A stretch of 64,000 bases of DNA, taken from positions 15,095,601 through 15,159,600 of the forward strand of contig CM049319.1 of NCBI GenBank assembly GCA_026874595.1, read 5' to 3'. Below are positions 11,821-23,134 of this stretch, piece after piece. Source of the DNA: Sipunculus nudus. Taxonomy: Eukaryota > Annelida > Sipuncula > Golfingiida > Sipunculidae. The translations under genes and the position numbers were made by a program. The notes beneath the pieces were generated by a model. It worked only from the letters and a program-made list of their open reading frames with translations. It was not told where the DNA came from and did no database searches. Every line of letters begins with the position of its first letter. The stretch's first letter is position 1.

Positions 11821-12000
11821 CCCCCGTGCTCTGAGCGTCATCCGCTTATAAACCAGTACAGCACCAGTACTACAATGTTAAATAAGTTCGTACATTGATT
11901 CCGTTGCAGGTCACAACAGGCTACGTTAAGTACACACCAGAGACCCAGCGGTCACTCGTTAGGCCTGGCACCCCTACTTCTCGAAAATGGGAGTTTCCTT
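11821..12000 (+). promoter_or_regulatory. Conserved island A+, unit 1 (near-identical core)
   Basis: Bases 11821-11945 differ from 22264-22388 at one position in 125, although the DNA just outside is diverged. Contains GCTTATAAACC, CAGTACAGCACCAGTAC, TTGCAGGTCACAACAGG and CTACGTTAAGTACACACC, then GGGAGTTTCC (11989-11998, kappaB-like; GGGACTTTCC in unit 2). A short frame from GTCACAACA to TAA stays open in both units, but its differences are mostly replacement type. Confidence 0.5.
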
Positions 12001-12014
12001 AATTACATAAGCAC

Positions 12015-12187
12015 CAGGGGTCTGTTGCATTAACATTTTACCGGGCTTAAGCCCAGTTGCAGACCTAAATACCATTGTCAAATTTCTGACGTCATAATGG
12101 TTACCATAGACTTTTTAGTGATACACATACGGTTCTGATCTTACGTCACCCAGATGACGTAAGTCACCTTATTGAAACAGACCCCTG
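12015..12187. mobile_element. MITE with CAGGGGTCTGTT ends
   Basis: Begins CAGGGGTCTGTTGCATTAA and ends TTATTGAAACAGACCCCTG; the ends are inverted repeats of about 19 bp with few mismatches. Unit 2 is empty here (TTAATTACTAAAGCAAAAGG). The interior carries TGACGTCA (12087-12094) and the hairpin CTTACGTCA/TGACGTAAG. The target duplication is not clear, so the superfamily is left open; the CAG...CTG ends are hAT-like. Confidence 0.65.
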
Positions 12188-12848
12188 GGATACTCCACCC
12201 TCAAAAATTCAGTCCAACTAAGGTGGACACATTTTACATAATTCTAGATGATTCAATTATAATTATTCAGTTAAAATATCAAGGATTTTCCTATTACACT
12301 TTTGAATAGCTATTCATAGGTCACCATTAAAAATCAAGCAAAAATAAACAAAACGTCACTGTTTAATTCATAAATATTGCTTCTGTATAGCGTGTCTCAG
12401 TATTTTACATTGTTAGCCGATGCCTTTGAAAATATAATTTTAAGTAGCTACAGAATGTAAAAAAATCTTCCCAGCACTAACAGCGGAATACACACACGCT
12501 CATTTTTTTCGCATATGACAATCTACGTTTACGTAGGCCTACACATACAAGCTAGTAATCCAATCAATATTTTAGACTTGAGCTCCCAGTTTGAATTGTG
12601 CGGACTCCGATCACTAATCATTCAGTCCTAATTTTAGATTTAGAGTTCTGTGTACAAGCTGAAAAGTTATTCTAGCCAGGCAGTCCTCATAGATACTAGT
12701 GAATGATAAAGGTAAAAAAGAATAAAGTAAAAATCAGAATATAGTTAAAGCTTATTATATAATTGTATCTGAATGGACCGCACGAAAACCATGTTTCATG
12801 TTCAGATTAAATTAATATGGGACATCAAGTGGAAACTATACTGGAAAC

Positions 12849-12873
12849 TATATATATATGTGTGTGTGTGTGT
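12849..12873. repeat. (TA)n(TG)n microsatellite
   Basis: Short compound TA then TG run. Confidence 0.8.
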
Positions 12874-13299
12874 AAAATAGTTTTCACAGGTGAATGCCTA
12901 TAGTTTTTTGTGCCCTGTGCGTCTTTGAAACTTATAAACTTTTATATTGAAATACTAAATACATTGTTAACAGATTTATAATATATACCTGACATATAAA
13001 GTTTTGAAAGTTACATTGTTGAGCTCGAAGTGAAAGTATCATGCCGAATAGTTCCAGTACATTTCCCAACAGATGTTTATCATTTTTGTTGTACTGCCGT
13101 GTGCGCGCATACTGATTAAATGAGAACCTTTTTTGTGGCCTAAACATCCGAAAATATTACCAGCTTTGCAGTCGTTAACTCCCAGTATGTTAAGTTCGTC
13201 TGAATCTGAAACAGCGCATATCAGACGAGTATTCCATTATTATTGGGGAGGGTACTTTCCGTGATCGTGAGGTCACTGCATGCTCATTCGACACATCAC

Positions 13300-13465
13300 A
13301 CATACACGCCAGCCGGGCCGGTACGTGACCAGTACTACATGGTAATACAAGTTCATATGTTAAATCCTGCTAGTTCATAACAGTCAACTTTAAGTACGCG
13401 AAAAGGACCGGGCAGGTCATTCGTCAAAGCTGACACCCCTGCGCCATCATGAAATGGAATCCCCT
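13300..13465 (+). promoter_or_regulatory. Conserved island A+ (second copy)
   Basis: Diverged extra copy of island A downstream of unit 1, without a unit 2 partner. Contains GTACGTGACCAGTACTAC, the variant core AGTTCATAACAGTCA (13372-13386), TTTAAGTACGCGAAAAGG, GCAGGTCATTCGTC, CTGACACCCC and GGAATCCCC (13456-13464). One-base indels relative to the other A islands break any shared reading frame. Confidence 0.45.
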
Positions 13466-13514
13466 GATCAGTCATTATGCGGTCTCTTGTCTGTAATGAA
13501 AAAAATCAGAGTGA

Positions 13515-13531
13515 AAGAGAGAGAGAGAGAG
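13515..13531. repeat. Short (GA)n tract
   Basis: GA run just after island A+ (second copy). Confidence 0.8.
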
Positions 13532-14140
13532 CCATGCAGTGAGTGAATAGGATAAAAAAAGAAGAAAAAATTACTTTCATTATTCTGATGACAGATGCAC
13601 ACGGATAGATGATGAAATGAATGACAAACGTTTGATATTATTATCATTGTATTATAATGATCGCTTACTGATGTGAAACATCGTCTGTAGACAATCCCAA
13701 CCCCCTTTCTCTCCCTATTACGAGCAACATTGTTGGTCCAGGACGATCATTTAACGACTGACACGACTATCCCGTTAAAGTTTCACTTTCATTAGTCCTG
13801 GTGATGATTGTAAATCTACTTTACAAAAGTTTTTATAACTCATATCATCACATGCAAAAGAAAATGCTGCGATCGACTTGAAGACAGATTGTTCCATTTT
13901 ACTGTTAGAGGGGTGGTACCTAATATTTTGGTTCTGTCTGTTTGCTACACTGAGAGTGGTCATTTACTTCGTACGATTTCTCCTGTATCGAATCCAGTTG
14001 ATGATACAGAGTGACCTCAACATTTCGCCCACACATTCCGGTCTTGCTAGTGCACTTAATCAAAGATCGAGGCTACTGACATCTGGTGTTCTGAATCGGT
14101 ACCATACTAGCTTGTTTTCTTGTTATATGTCCATAGGTGT

Positions 14141-14206
14141 GAATTTTTTTTTTTTTTTGGGGGGGGGGGGGGGGCGCTATATGCTAAGGGGTGGGGGGGG
14201 GGGAGG
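14141..14206. repeat. Poly-T / poly-G tract
   Basis: A T run passes directly into a G run of about 15, then GCGCTATATGCTAAGGGG and another G run. One of several long G or C homopolymers in the window (see 5205-5232, 20167-20183, 38199-38212, 56061-56092). Confidence 0.9.
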
Positions 14207-14816
14207 CATTGCTCAGCGTTTATATGCATCATTGTAATGTTTGCCTTATTCATATTCCCAGACAAGTAAAGTGACGTTAACATGACATAACATTAAATAA
14301 ATCCATGCAACACCTAAGTTAACATAACATGTCATACTAAAGCAACATAAAGCTGAAGATTCCTTAACTATTTTAAAATTAAAATGTTGGTATTTTTGTC
14401 GGCGGGTTAAAGCAAGCAAGAAAGCAGATTTTTTTTTTTTTTGATAAATTCTTGTAAATTTAATAATTATGTGATGGTGTGCGTGAGTATTTGTGTCTGT
14501 GTGTGTAAAAGAGAGAACACGTCACAGAAATTTAAGTTTAACGTTAAGTTCAAACAAAATGTGTTAATGGAGCAGAGCACATACTCCCCCACGCAAACCT
14601 CAACTTAACAAAAAAATGATTTTTTTTTCAAAACTAGAGATCCCTCTTGTTCTAGTTATCTGAGATCATAATGTTGGTCGTTTGTGCCGGCTTGCATAGC
14701 CGTTACAAACACGACTCAGTTAGGGCCCTCCTATAATGTCAGAGGGCCGATCTGGCGCTACGGCTTGCAAGGGGGTGGGTTGAATGTTCTCCTGTTAGTA
14801 AAGACACTGTGTGTAA

Positions 14817-14842
14817 TGAGAGAGAAAGAGAGAGAGAGAGAG
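14817..14842. repeat. (GA)n microsatellite
   Basis: Interrupted GA tract, counterpart of 3816-3861, followed by a G run. Confidence 0.9.
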
Positions 14843-14889
14843 GGGGGTGGGACGCATCATAAAAGTTCACAGAACTTTACACTATTTTT

Positions 14890-15030
14890 ACAAAGTCATT
14901 AGGGACCTGGCACTGGTGAGTGACCGGTCAGTCTCTCCCGCGTACTTACGGCTGACCAGTTTGATCTGTACGGACGTGATCGTTTGAACTTTATTGACGG
15001 AGCGGTACTGGTGATGTACAGGGTGTGTAC
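14890..15030 (-). promoter_or_regulatory. Conserved island A-, unit 2
   Basis: Counterpart of 3915-4040 (CTGGCACTGGTGAG, GACCGGTCAG, CTTACGGCTGACC, GGACGTGATC, TTTGAACTTTATTGACGG). The core is slightly degraded: TGACCAGTTTGATCT (14953-14967). Confidence 0.45.
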
Positions 15031-15844
15031 CAGTGGTCAGAGGACGTTCACCTCAAAGTCAAGGCCAGTCACTTTACGGACTGGAATGCATGCCTCCATT
15101 TTATCAACTGTATGTATTACTCGTTTCACCGAGCATGGTAATTTGTGTGATACTGATACAGCTTGACAGGTCATATTAACAAGTGGCCCAATTGGTTGTA
15201 GTGCTCAGCTTAGGAGCACACCTGCTAACACTGAGACTTAATATCAGCAGAGAACTTAAGAGTATAGAGCACAGACGCAGATATTACCTGAAAAATTATT
15301 GTCTTTTAAAATTTACGTTATGATAATGTGATTACACAACCGTTTTCACAAAGCTGACATAAATGTTGGCGAAGATGGTACTTCAAATTGATTTTTATAT
15401 AAAATATAACATTAAACCATTATTCTGCAAAAGGTGATCCACTTATTTCAGGGTTAATCGAAATTGCGTAGCAAAATAAGAAATTACAGGTGGCACCACC
15501 AGCTTACATTTAAGGAACGCATTACAAAAATTTAAAAATGGGATGTATTTCTGTTTTTTTTATGAACAATGTACTCTTCGAGTATAGCATTCTCACGGCT
15601 TAAATCATGCATGTGTTTTATTCTTTGGTTTTATATGGAGTATATATACTGTGTACGTTGTTTTCTTACTTTTATGTATTAAACTAGATGTCAGTGGTAT
15701 ATTAGCGAGAACATATCGAGTGTATACCTGAGTTCCGTTGTATGGCCTACATATTTGCACATTTGATTATAAGTAAAAAATAACCTAAGTCAATGAAAAT
15801 GACCATTGTATAGCGGAGATGAAGTGAGCAGACGACATTTGCTT

Positions 15845-15905
15845 ATTAGGCGAGTCTATTATATCAGGGGGGAGAGATGTGACTGACCGCCGTGAACTGA
15901 AAACA
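15845..15905 (-). promoter_or_regulatory. Conserved island D-, unit 2
   Basis: Reverse complement of the D+ islands: GCGAGTCTATTATATC, a GGGGGGAGAG stretch and the exact core TGACCGCCGTGAACT (15884-15898). It supports the mirror-order reading of the unit. Confidence 0.45.
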
Positions 15906-16221
15906 CGGCACGACGATGTTTGAGCCAACATCAACACATCAAGCTTTCTGTCAGTTCATCAGTCTGTTACTTCATGTACCCGATTTATACACAGTTCACT
16001 TAGGTCGTCGTAGAATCGTAATCTATAGAAGGGGAATTTGTTAACAGCCCAAACTTCCACCATTTTCCATTGCAATATATATGTATATTAGTTTTAGTAT
16101 AGCTGGAATATTATATGAGAGCCCTAGCATACAACATTCTATTACTTAGAAATGACTAAACGGCCCAAAAATTCTGTGGGTAAAGCATATTTTCGTCATA
16201 ATTTTAAAGGTAATTGTCTTT

Positions 16222-16365
16222 TACAGGTCACTGACTGCCGTAGAATGTCGATGTCATGGAAAGAAGTCTTCCATTTGGACGAATCCATTTGGAAAAATTG
16301 GGATGCTTTCCACCTACGCACTGAAATATTGGAAATCCCCCGGGCCCTCGCTCCTTTGTGGACTT
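16222..16365 (-). promoter_or_regulatory. Conserved island C-, unit 2 (kappaB-like)
   Basis: Counterpart of 6612-6700, expanded by about 45 bp. GGAAATCCCC is exact at 16331-16340 and is followed by a CGGGCCC stretch where unit 1 has a C run. Confidence 0.45.
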
Positions 16366-17094
16366 GACTTAACAACCAGAAGCAACTGTAGATGGAATTA
16401 ATAAAGTATTTGGGAAAATATTCTATAAAATGATAAGAAATCTCGTTATATAATCGGAATTAATGATCACACAACCATTCTTCACTTGTTTTAAAGCACG
16501 AAGGAGAAAAACCGTATTGGGAGCCCATCACACGCCGAGCATGGAACCCATGTAAAGGATATAATATAAATGACTCCTCGTGAATCGCTGTCCGCGTTGA
16601 TCAACAGTGAGCCAACCTTGTTGGTTGGTTAATTTAACTTATATTCGATATATAGTACCTGTTACACTTATGGATCTAGAGTATGAAAGATACAGGTGTT
16701 TGTGATATACTTAACCTTTTCTCTTTGCATTTTTCCGTCCCTTTTGACTGTTTCTTTAAGGAAATGTTAGGTGAAAAAAGTTATACGAGAAAGGTCAACC
16801 TTCAGTGCTTTAAAGATCAGACCACCCTCTAATATTAAAAGGTGTGTGTATGGTTATCAGAAAAAAAAATTCAAGGAATATATAGAGTAACTGTATGATA
16901 TATGTCTATCGGTGAGGGATTTCCAAGTTTGATCCCTTGACAAGAGAAAAAAAAAACCCTTCAAATGTGAAAAATTTGAGGTGACTCAAAATCTGGAGAT
17001 TTATCTTGCTAAAAGGACGTTCCCGCATGTATATAACTGTAGTGCCTGGAAGAAATCAATATACGTGTATTAAATTTCTATGAGCAATTCATAC

Positions 17095-17350
17095 TTTTCC
17101 TTGTGTAGACCTCTAGGTCTCTGGTCTTTTTGTCCTTTGTATATTCACACAATAGTTACAGTACATCTCAGTGCGCCAGTATAGATTAAATGAGTTCAAA
17201 CTGGTCAGGCTTGCATGGGTGCGGCCAGAGGAAACTGCGGGTCCCCGGCGACGTCACTATACCTACCCCCTTTCCGCCAATAGATCCATCGATTCAGTTC
17301 GAGGCTCTATGACCTGTCGACTGCTTAGGAACGTCAAGACATGAAGATGG
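17095..17350 (-). promoter_or_regulatory. Conserved island B-, unit 2
   Basis: Counterpart of 7060-7330: ACCTCTAGGTCTC, TTTTTGTCCTTTGTATATTC, ACACAATAGTTACAG, the exact core AGTTCAAACTGGTCA (17193-17207), GGGTCCCCGGCGACGTCACT (CRE altered to CGACGTCA) and CCCTTTCCGCCAATAGATCC. Confidence 0.5.
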
Positions 17351-18464
17351 TCATCAGAACTCGATTGGTCTTGTCTGTAACAGCTCATGAATCAAACGGT
17401 GCTGCGCTAATTATGATATACATGAATTTATTTTCATCACGTGTTTTCTGTCCAACTAGTTCGCCAACCTTTTTTTCGAAAATGAAATTTAAAATTTTGT
17501 ATTAAACCAAACTTTGAATTTCTAAGTTTTAAGGTAGATAGGAATATTTTTTTAAAATATTTTTAAAAGTTTAATATTAGTCTATGTACTAGAAACTGGC
17601 TTGCTAATAATGGGTGCTTAAAATAGCGTAGTATTCAAAAATCATTTTATAATGTTAACTTATCGTATGGGTGAACATTTATAAAACATGTATATTACAC
17701 GAAAGAAGAATATACCAGGTTAAAATAATGTTTACTTTATTGGGTCTTTTTTATTGAATTTAGACATATGTTTTTGCCTGGGATTATACCTCAACACATT
17801 TGTCAGGCCTAACGTTATTTTAGTATGCAAGGCGGTAATGAGGGCATATATGGATTATAGGCCAAGTATAATTAAAGATTGAAATTGAGTGTTAATGAAT
17901 AAATCTGTTATAGCTGATTTGTTTTTCGGGAAATTATATGTTACATTTATTTACTGTTTCTAACTAACAAGCGCCGAATTAATAAAAAAGGAACATATCA
18001 ATTAAGGAAACGGAGTATTAGGGATAAATTTTACACCACATTTCTGTACTTTAAGGTGTTTTATTTCTGCTTTATTTTACCCAGCAAGCTAAGATACATT
18101 TTCTTCATTCATACTCCCGCATTTTTGGCCCTGGGAAAACTTCATTTGTATAATTCGCTACACAGGTTAACAGTTCCTCGCATATGTTCTTCTATTTACA
18201 TTGAATTTACTTACGAAGATACTTAACAAGATAACGTATATTACTCATTACATATCTAGGGCTATAAGTTTATCATCTGAGGTATGTAAGTAAAATTAAA
18301 ATACAATTAAGGAACATGCTGCCGGAAAATGAAGTAGCCTATATACATAATGACAAAAAGAGCATAAAACAACGGTTTTATTTCACATTCAGACTCCCAA
18401 AAGCGCTCGTGCTATACAAGCTTAACAGATTTACATACCAGCCGACAGCGTACCGAACACGGAC

Positions 18465-18672
18465 AGCCTCGACATGAGGCGGCGAATCCATTTTCATTTA
18501 GGGGATGTGCATAATGACGTCACTGTGACCCGCTCCTGCTGGTTGACACACTAAACCTGACCACCAAAAACTTACTCATTTGGCTCATTTACACGGATGT
18601 ACTCAAGATGCACCATAGCTGTTACGGGAATATTCCGAGGGCACAAAGATCAGAGACCTCAAAATCCGTGTA
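18465..18672 (+). promoter_or_regulatory. Conserved island B+, unit 2
   Basis: Counterpart of 8767-8985: GCCTCGACATGAGG, GGCGAATCCATTTTC, TGACGTCA (18515-18522), GTGACCCGCTCC, the degraded core TGACCACCAAAAACT (18558-18572), GAATATTCCGAGGGC and AGATCAGAGACCTCAAA. Confidence 0.5.
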
Positions 18673-19194
18673 CACTCAGAGGAATAAATTACAGTATTAC
18701 ACAGTATTAAAATCGTGTGTTCGCCTTCAAAAAATGAAGAAGAAAAAAAAATTATTTAAAAGAATTATCTGTTAATCACAGAACTAGGATTCCTTCATCT
18801 ATATTGCACTTTCCATAATTTTTGGCCTCAGAATTTTTAAATTCACATGCTAAAACTACTAAACGTCATACATAATATAATTTTTTTTTCACACAAAAAA
18901 ATCTAAGAAAAGGTTCGCTTTCTAATAAGCAAATGTTAATAACGTATACTATATTTTTATTTACTTAACAATTGAATCAGCATAGACTGTTGTTTATCTA
19001 AATGTTATATGCACTGGATTTTGGAAATTGCTCATGGAAAATGTCTTGAGTGTATTCAGACAATCTCGCGTAGAGAATATTTTCAAGAACTGTTTTACAA
19101 ATAAACTAAAGCCTAACAAATAAAAGTTTTGCAAAAATTCGTTGTCAGTTTCTATCCACGACCGGGAAAGAAACTATTTTCAGGATAAGCATTA

Positions 19195-19385
19195 TGGCTG
19201 ACAACAGGGGATTTCCAATACGTCATTGCGTGGGCGGTGAGCCTCTGCCATGCATTCGAACAACATGGACTCGTCTGTAGGAATATACGATTATCCTGGA
19301 TAGGGGTGGCAGCTCTTGTTGAGGTGGGTTGTTTTTCCCGTTTTGTACTGGAGAATGACCGATCTGAACTGCACCTTTAACAAGC
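19195..19385 (+). promoter_or_regulatory. Conserved island C+, unit 2 (kappaB + CRE half + EGR)
   Basis: GGGGATTTCC (19207-19216), ACGTCA (19220-19225) and GCGTGGGCG (19228-19236) lie within 30 bp, followed by GACTCGTCTG, GGGGTGGCAGCTC and the exact core TGACCGATCTGAACT (19356-19370). Order and spacing are preserved in 25790-26010. Confidence 0.5.
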
Positions 19386-19762
19386 ATCAAGTATGACAGT
19401 TCTGTCTGAATAATGATAAAAGAAAAGAGAAATACTCATGTGAGACATGGAAACTGGAGTCCGTATATATCCGCAGGTATAGTGCTTCCGATGTTTAGTG
19501 TTCCCTTGATAAACATATGTCTCGCACGGTTAAAAAGTAACGGTAAACCCAAAGGCCAATATAATCTTTCAATGGGAAATTGTTGTTTCACATTAGTAAA
19601 CATACAGGCCTCATGTAGTTCCCGAATTCTGTGTGATAACGAGCCTGTTTACTAATGTTAAGATCACTGTGTACAGTTTTAGTTTTATGGGATGATCAAA
19701 TATACAATAAACATTGACTACATCATTCAACGCACTAGACTCCACGTCCGTGACGCGTACAT

Positions 19763-19800
19763 GCATGTGTGTGTATATGTGTGTGTGTATGTGGGTGTTT
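19763..19800. repeat. (TG)n microsatellite
   Basis: Imperfect TG/TATG run at the place matching 10317-10350. Confidence 0.85.
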
Positions 19801-20049
19801 GTGTCATTTGGTATTGTTTTTCATCACGTGTTTTAATTACTAAGTCATAATAGTTAACGGTAACTTCTTAGAAGGATATAATTTAATTAGCCTTATCTTA
19901 AGTAATATATTGACATTTAGACAAACAAAACTGGTGTATACTCTCGGCGAACATATCAAGCTTCAATGGACATACTACCTGAGAATGGCAGTTCTGATAA
20001 TAAACTGAACTAAATATGCTAATTTTTTTTATCGTCTTAAAACGGGAAC

Positions 20050-20225
20050 GCAGAGAACTGACAAACAGACAGCCAACGCTCCGACTGTCCTAAAGACAAT
20101 ATTACACCAGGTCAAAACAAAAACTCTTTACTGGCGTACGCGCAGTTCACCTCGGTCAGATTCCTCTCCCCCCCCCCCCCCCCAACACCCCTCAAGAAAA
20201 TTGGACTCGTCGCATGAAGTCATCT
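20050..20225 (+). promoter_or_regulatory. Conserved island D+, unit 2
   Basis: Counterpart of 10495-10690 with AAGACAATATTACACCAGG, GTACGCGCAGTTCACC, a run of about 17 C, and GGACTCGTC. The exact core is AGTTCACCTCGGTCA (20144-20158). Confidence 0.5.
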
Positions 20226-20410
20226 TTCCAGTTCAGATCAGCTTTAATCGTGTTTTAGTGGTTAAAAAGTTAAAGGACTTCTCTGTATGAACAAAAATTC
20301 GCTAGCTGCGAAAAGTTATGAACGCTAATCACTCTCAATGGAGCGCACACCTCCACCAAGGCATAAAAAAAATCAACTGGATCCATCCAGTCATCGGGCA
20401 TATCAACTGA

Positions 20411-20803
20411 CAGGGGCGTCAATATAGAGAGAATGGAGAGTATATATCCTCCCCCCCATCCTTCTTGGAAAGGGGGTAGTAATCAATGTAATCATCCCCC
20501 CCCCCCCCCCCCACTGTTCAGAGAATAATATTTATTTATTGCAAATGAAATTGGTTAGTTTTTAGAATTATAGACTTAGGTTCCATTTATAAGTTAATGA
20601 AATATATTCCACCTTAACCTGGTTTAGCATTAAATATAATAGTTTATTTTCTAATCCTTATCCTTTATTGTTATATATTAAAATGTGATTAAGTTATTAT
20701 ATATATATTTATATACATATACATGTGTGTGTGTGCGAATCACCCCCACCCCCACCCCCCCCACCCCCACCCCCATCTCAAAGAAGAAAAATTGACGCCA
20801 CTG
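20411..20803. mobile_element. Non-autonomous hAT element
   Basis: Ends CAGGGGCGTCAATAT and, reverse-complemented, CAGTGGCGTCAATTT: 15-bp terminal inverted repeats matching at 13 positions, of the CAGNGGCG type seen in hAT elements. Flanks TCAACTGA (20403-20410) and TCAACTTA (20804-20811) match at 7 of 8, the hAT duplication length. Unit 1 has the uninterrupted site near 10842-10860. The interior (393 bp in all) has C runs and CACCCC repeats and no transposase. Confidence 0.88.
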
Positions 20804-21014
20804 TCAACTTAAGTTATATTTGAAAATTGAAATTGGTCGTTTTTTTGCGTAATCTTGCTGGCCCACAACAGACGGGCACGGAAGAACAACCTCTTTGACG
20901 GTGCTATTAATGCCAGAACAGACAGGAATTATAACTGGAATTTTATTTTATCCACAAAAACAGGAAATCGTGCTGATATTATATATTTGCACATATTTCT
21001 ACACTTATTCAGAT

Positions 21015-21375
21015 GATTACTTTTTCCTTCGGAGAGAAAACGAGAGCACTTGAGGATATCCCCTCCAATTCCGCAAAAAAAATAGAAAATAATTCAGGAT
21101 TTTCACATAAATATAATATTATAACTGTTTTGACGACGAGTCTGTCAGAGGATTACGAGTTTCAGGTAATTTCCCAGTGCAACAGGCGGGTCAAACTATA
21201 ATGACATAGGTACAGCGGCCACAAAATGGTAAGACGTCCGGAGACGCGTCGTTAAAAACTTTGCTCCGTGCATGAAGGCCATGACGCTCATAATGCTGGA
21301 AATCCCCTTTCAAAGGCAGCCACGTGACCCAAGTGCACTCTGGCTGATGGAATCTACACGGAATCGCAAGTTCAC
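21015..21375 (-). promoter_or_regulatory. Conserved island E, unit 2
   Basis: Counterpart of 11065-11415, similar over most of 350 bp: TTTTTCCTTCGGAG, GGATATCCCCTCCAATTCCG, TAGAAAATAATTCAGG, CGGAGACGCGTC, GGAAATCCCC (21298-21307) and GCAGCCACGTGACCC. Confidence 0.5.
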
Positions 21376-22263
21376 GCTAAAAACACACAGCACACACTCA
21401 AGCAAATGAACATTAATACGTCATTTCTTATACCGTTTTCTTTTTAATTTTTTAGGACGCGCTATTAATAATAACTCTTTTTCTTTTATATCTGATATAC
21501 AGACATGTTATTACATCGATATATTGATGTATCGTCCCTGTTCCCAAGTCCTAATGAATAAAAATCAGTCCAAAAGTCATTTAAAATTAATATTTGATCC
21601 ATGAAGTATATTTCATTCTAATCTGATGTATTGATCTTCCTAATGGTATATATTTATCTATATATTTATGAATCATTATCATATAAAATTTTTTTTATTT
21701 GAAATTTTAAATGGTACAACATTTAAAAAAAATCAAAATTTAAAAATTCAAAATTAAGTTAGAAAGAAACATGATACAGGAAAAACGAGCTAAAAAAATA
21801 AATGAACTGTTCTGAGACGATGTCATGAAGTTTGATAATAGCCCATAATGGTTGTTTTATATCTGGTTTCTTGAAAATTTGTACCATTTAAAAATTAAAA
21901 TTTTTAAAATGTTAAAATTTCATGTGAAAATGAATGTTGATTTCATATTACATCCACCATGAGAAAAACCCTGTACCGGGTATATGTGGTATAATATGAA
22001 TTTGAAACAGTTTTTGGACTTATTTTTACTTTAGTGGTTTTTGCACTGGACGCTACTTTAAATGAGAATCAATATCTTATATTACTTATATTTATAACTC
22101 TCTTAAAAGGAATAATCGTTTATTGTTACACTGAAATTTCTCGCCTCAAAAGAGTGAAGGTGGAACAAAGCCACAACGAGGCTGGCACGTTAAACGGTTG
22201 GGATGAGGACGTCACCGTTTTTTGACGAAACATTGGGGGTTTAATTTCCACCCCCACAGCTAA

Positions 22264-22441
22264 CCCCCGTGCTCTGAGCGTCATCTGCTTATAAACCAGT
22301 ACAGCACCAGTACTACAATGTTAAATAAGTTCGTACATTGATTCCGTTGCAGGTCACAACAGGCTACGTTAAGTACACACCAGAGACCTACCTGTCACTG
22401 GTCAGGCCTGGCACCCCTTCTTCTGGAAAATGGGACTTTCC
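22264..22441 (+). promoter_or_regulatory. Conserved island A+, unit 2
   Basis: 22264-22388 matches 11821-11945 at 124 of 125 positions. Then CCTGTCACTGGTCAGGCCTGG and GGGACTTTCC (22432-22441), the classical kappaB decamer, where unit 1 has GGGAGTTTCC. Confidence 0.5.
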
Positions 22442-22967
22442 TTAATTACTAAAGCAAAAGGGATGCTCCATCCTCATAATGAAACATCCGCTATCAGAAA
22501 TATTATCCATGGTGGACACTTTTTACATGAATCTATATGATTCAATTATATTGAATTATTCAGTAACAATTAGAAAACTTTTCCGATTACACTTAAGAAT
22601 TGCTATTCACAGGTGACTATTAAAATCATTTTTAAGTAATCAAAAGTCACAATAATTCATTAACAGATTGGTTCTGTAGCGTTTTTCAGCATTTCACATT
22701 GCTAGTCGACGCTCTTAAGACAAAATTTTCAATAGATAAAGAATGAAAAAAGGACTTCACAGGATTAACTGATGCAAAAAGGGTTATTGTTATATATAAT
22801 GATTGCTTTGATAATTACTTATGGTCATAAACATTTTAAAATATAGGACACATTTCTTTTAAGTACCATTATCCCTTCTACAATATATACATTTGTTAGG
22901 TGGAAAAAGAAAAGGAAATTAATTGAGTCACAGCATCGCAATGTAGTGAATATACAGGACTGCATGA

Positions 22968-23134
22968 TTATATTATATTATTTTATATTATATTATGTTA
23001 TATTATATTATATTATTATTATATTATATTATATTATATTATATTATATTATATTATATTATATTATATTATATTATATTATATTATATTATATTATATT
23101 ATATTATATTATATTATATTATATTATGTTATAT
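22968..23134. repeat. (TTATA)n pentanucleotide microsatellite
   Basis: About 30 near-perfect repeats of a 5-bp unit. It yields open frames reading ILYYI that are not genes. Confidence 0.98.

Larger units (their letters stand above)
3709..12460. repeat. Segmental tandem unit 1 (regulatory-module array)
   Basis: Matches 14663-22750 block by block in the same order and orientation. It opens with ATCATAATGTTGG and a GA microsatellite and ends near the TTTTACATTGTTAGCCGA stretch. Identity is patchy: islands of 100-350 bp align at roughly 75-99 percent, while the AT-rich DNA between them barely aligns. No gene is convincing. The islands are listed separately (A, F, C, B, D, E). Several small insertions here are absent from unit 2, so they came after the duplication. 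Confidence 0.8.
14663..22750. repeat. Segmental tandem unit 2 (regulatory-module array)
   Basis: Second copy of the unit at 3709-12460, same orientation. Islands A-, C-, B-, B+, C+, D+, E and A+ recur in the same order, with an extra D- at 15845 and without F1/F2. Unit-specific insertions include the hAT element at 20411-20803. The strong decay between islands suggests an old duplication. Confidence 0.8.

Noticed and set aside
11895-12003. Short frame GTCACAACA...TAA shared by both A+ islands
   Set aside because: Stop and length agree in both units, which caught my eye, but most differences are replacements, and the other A islands have frame-breaking indels.
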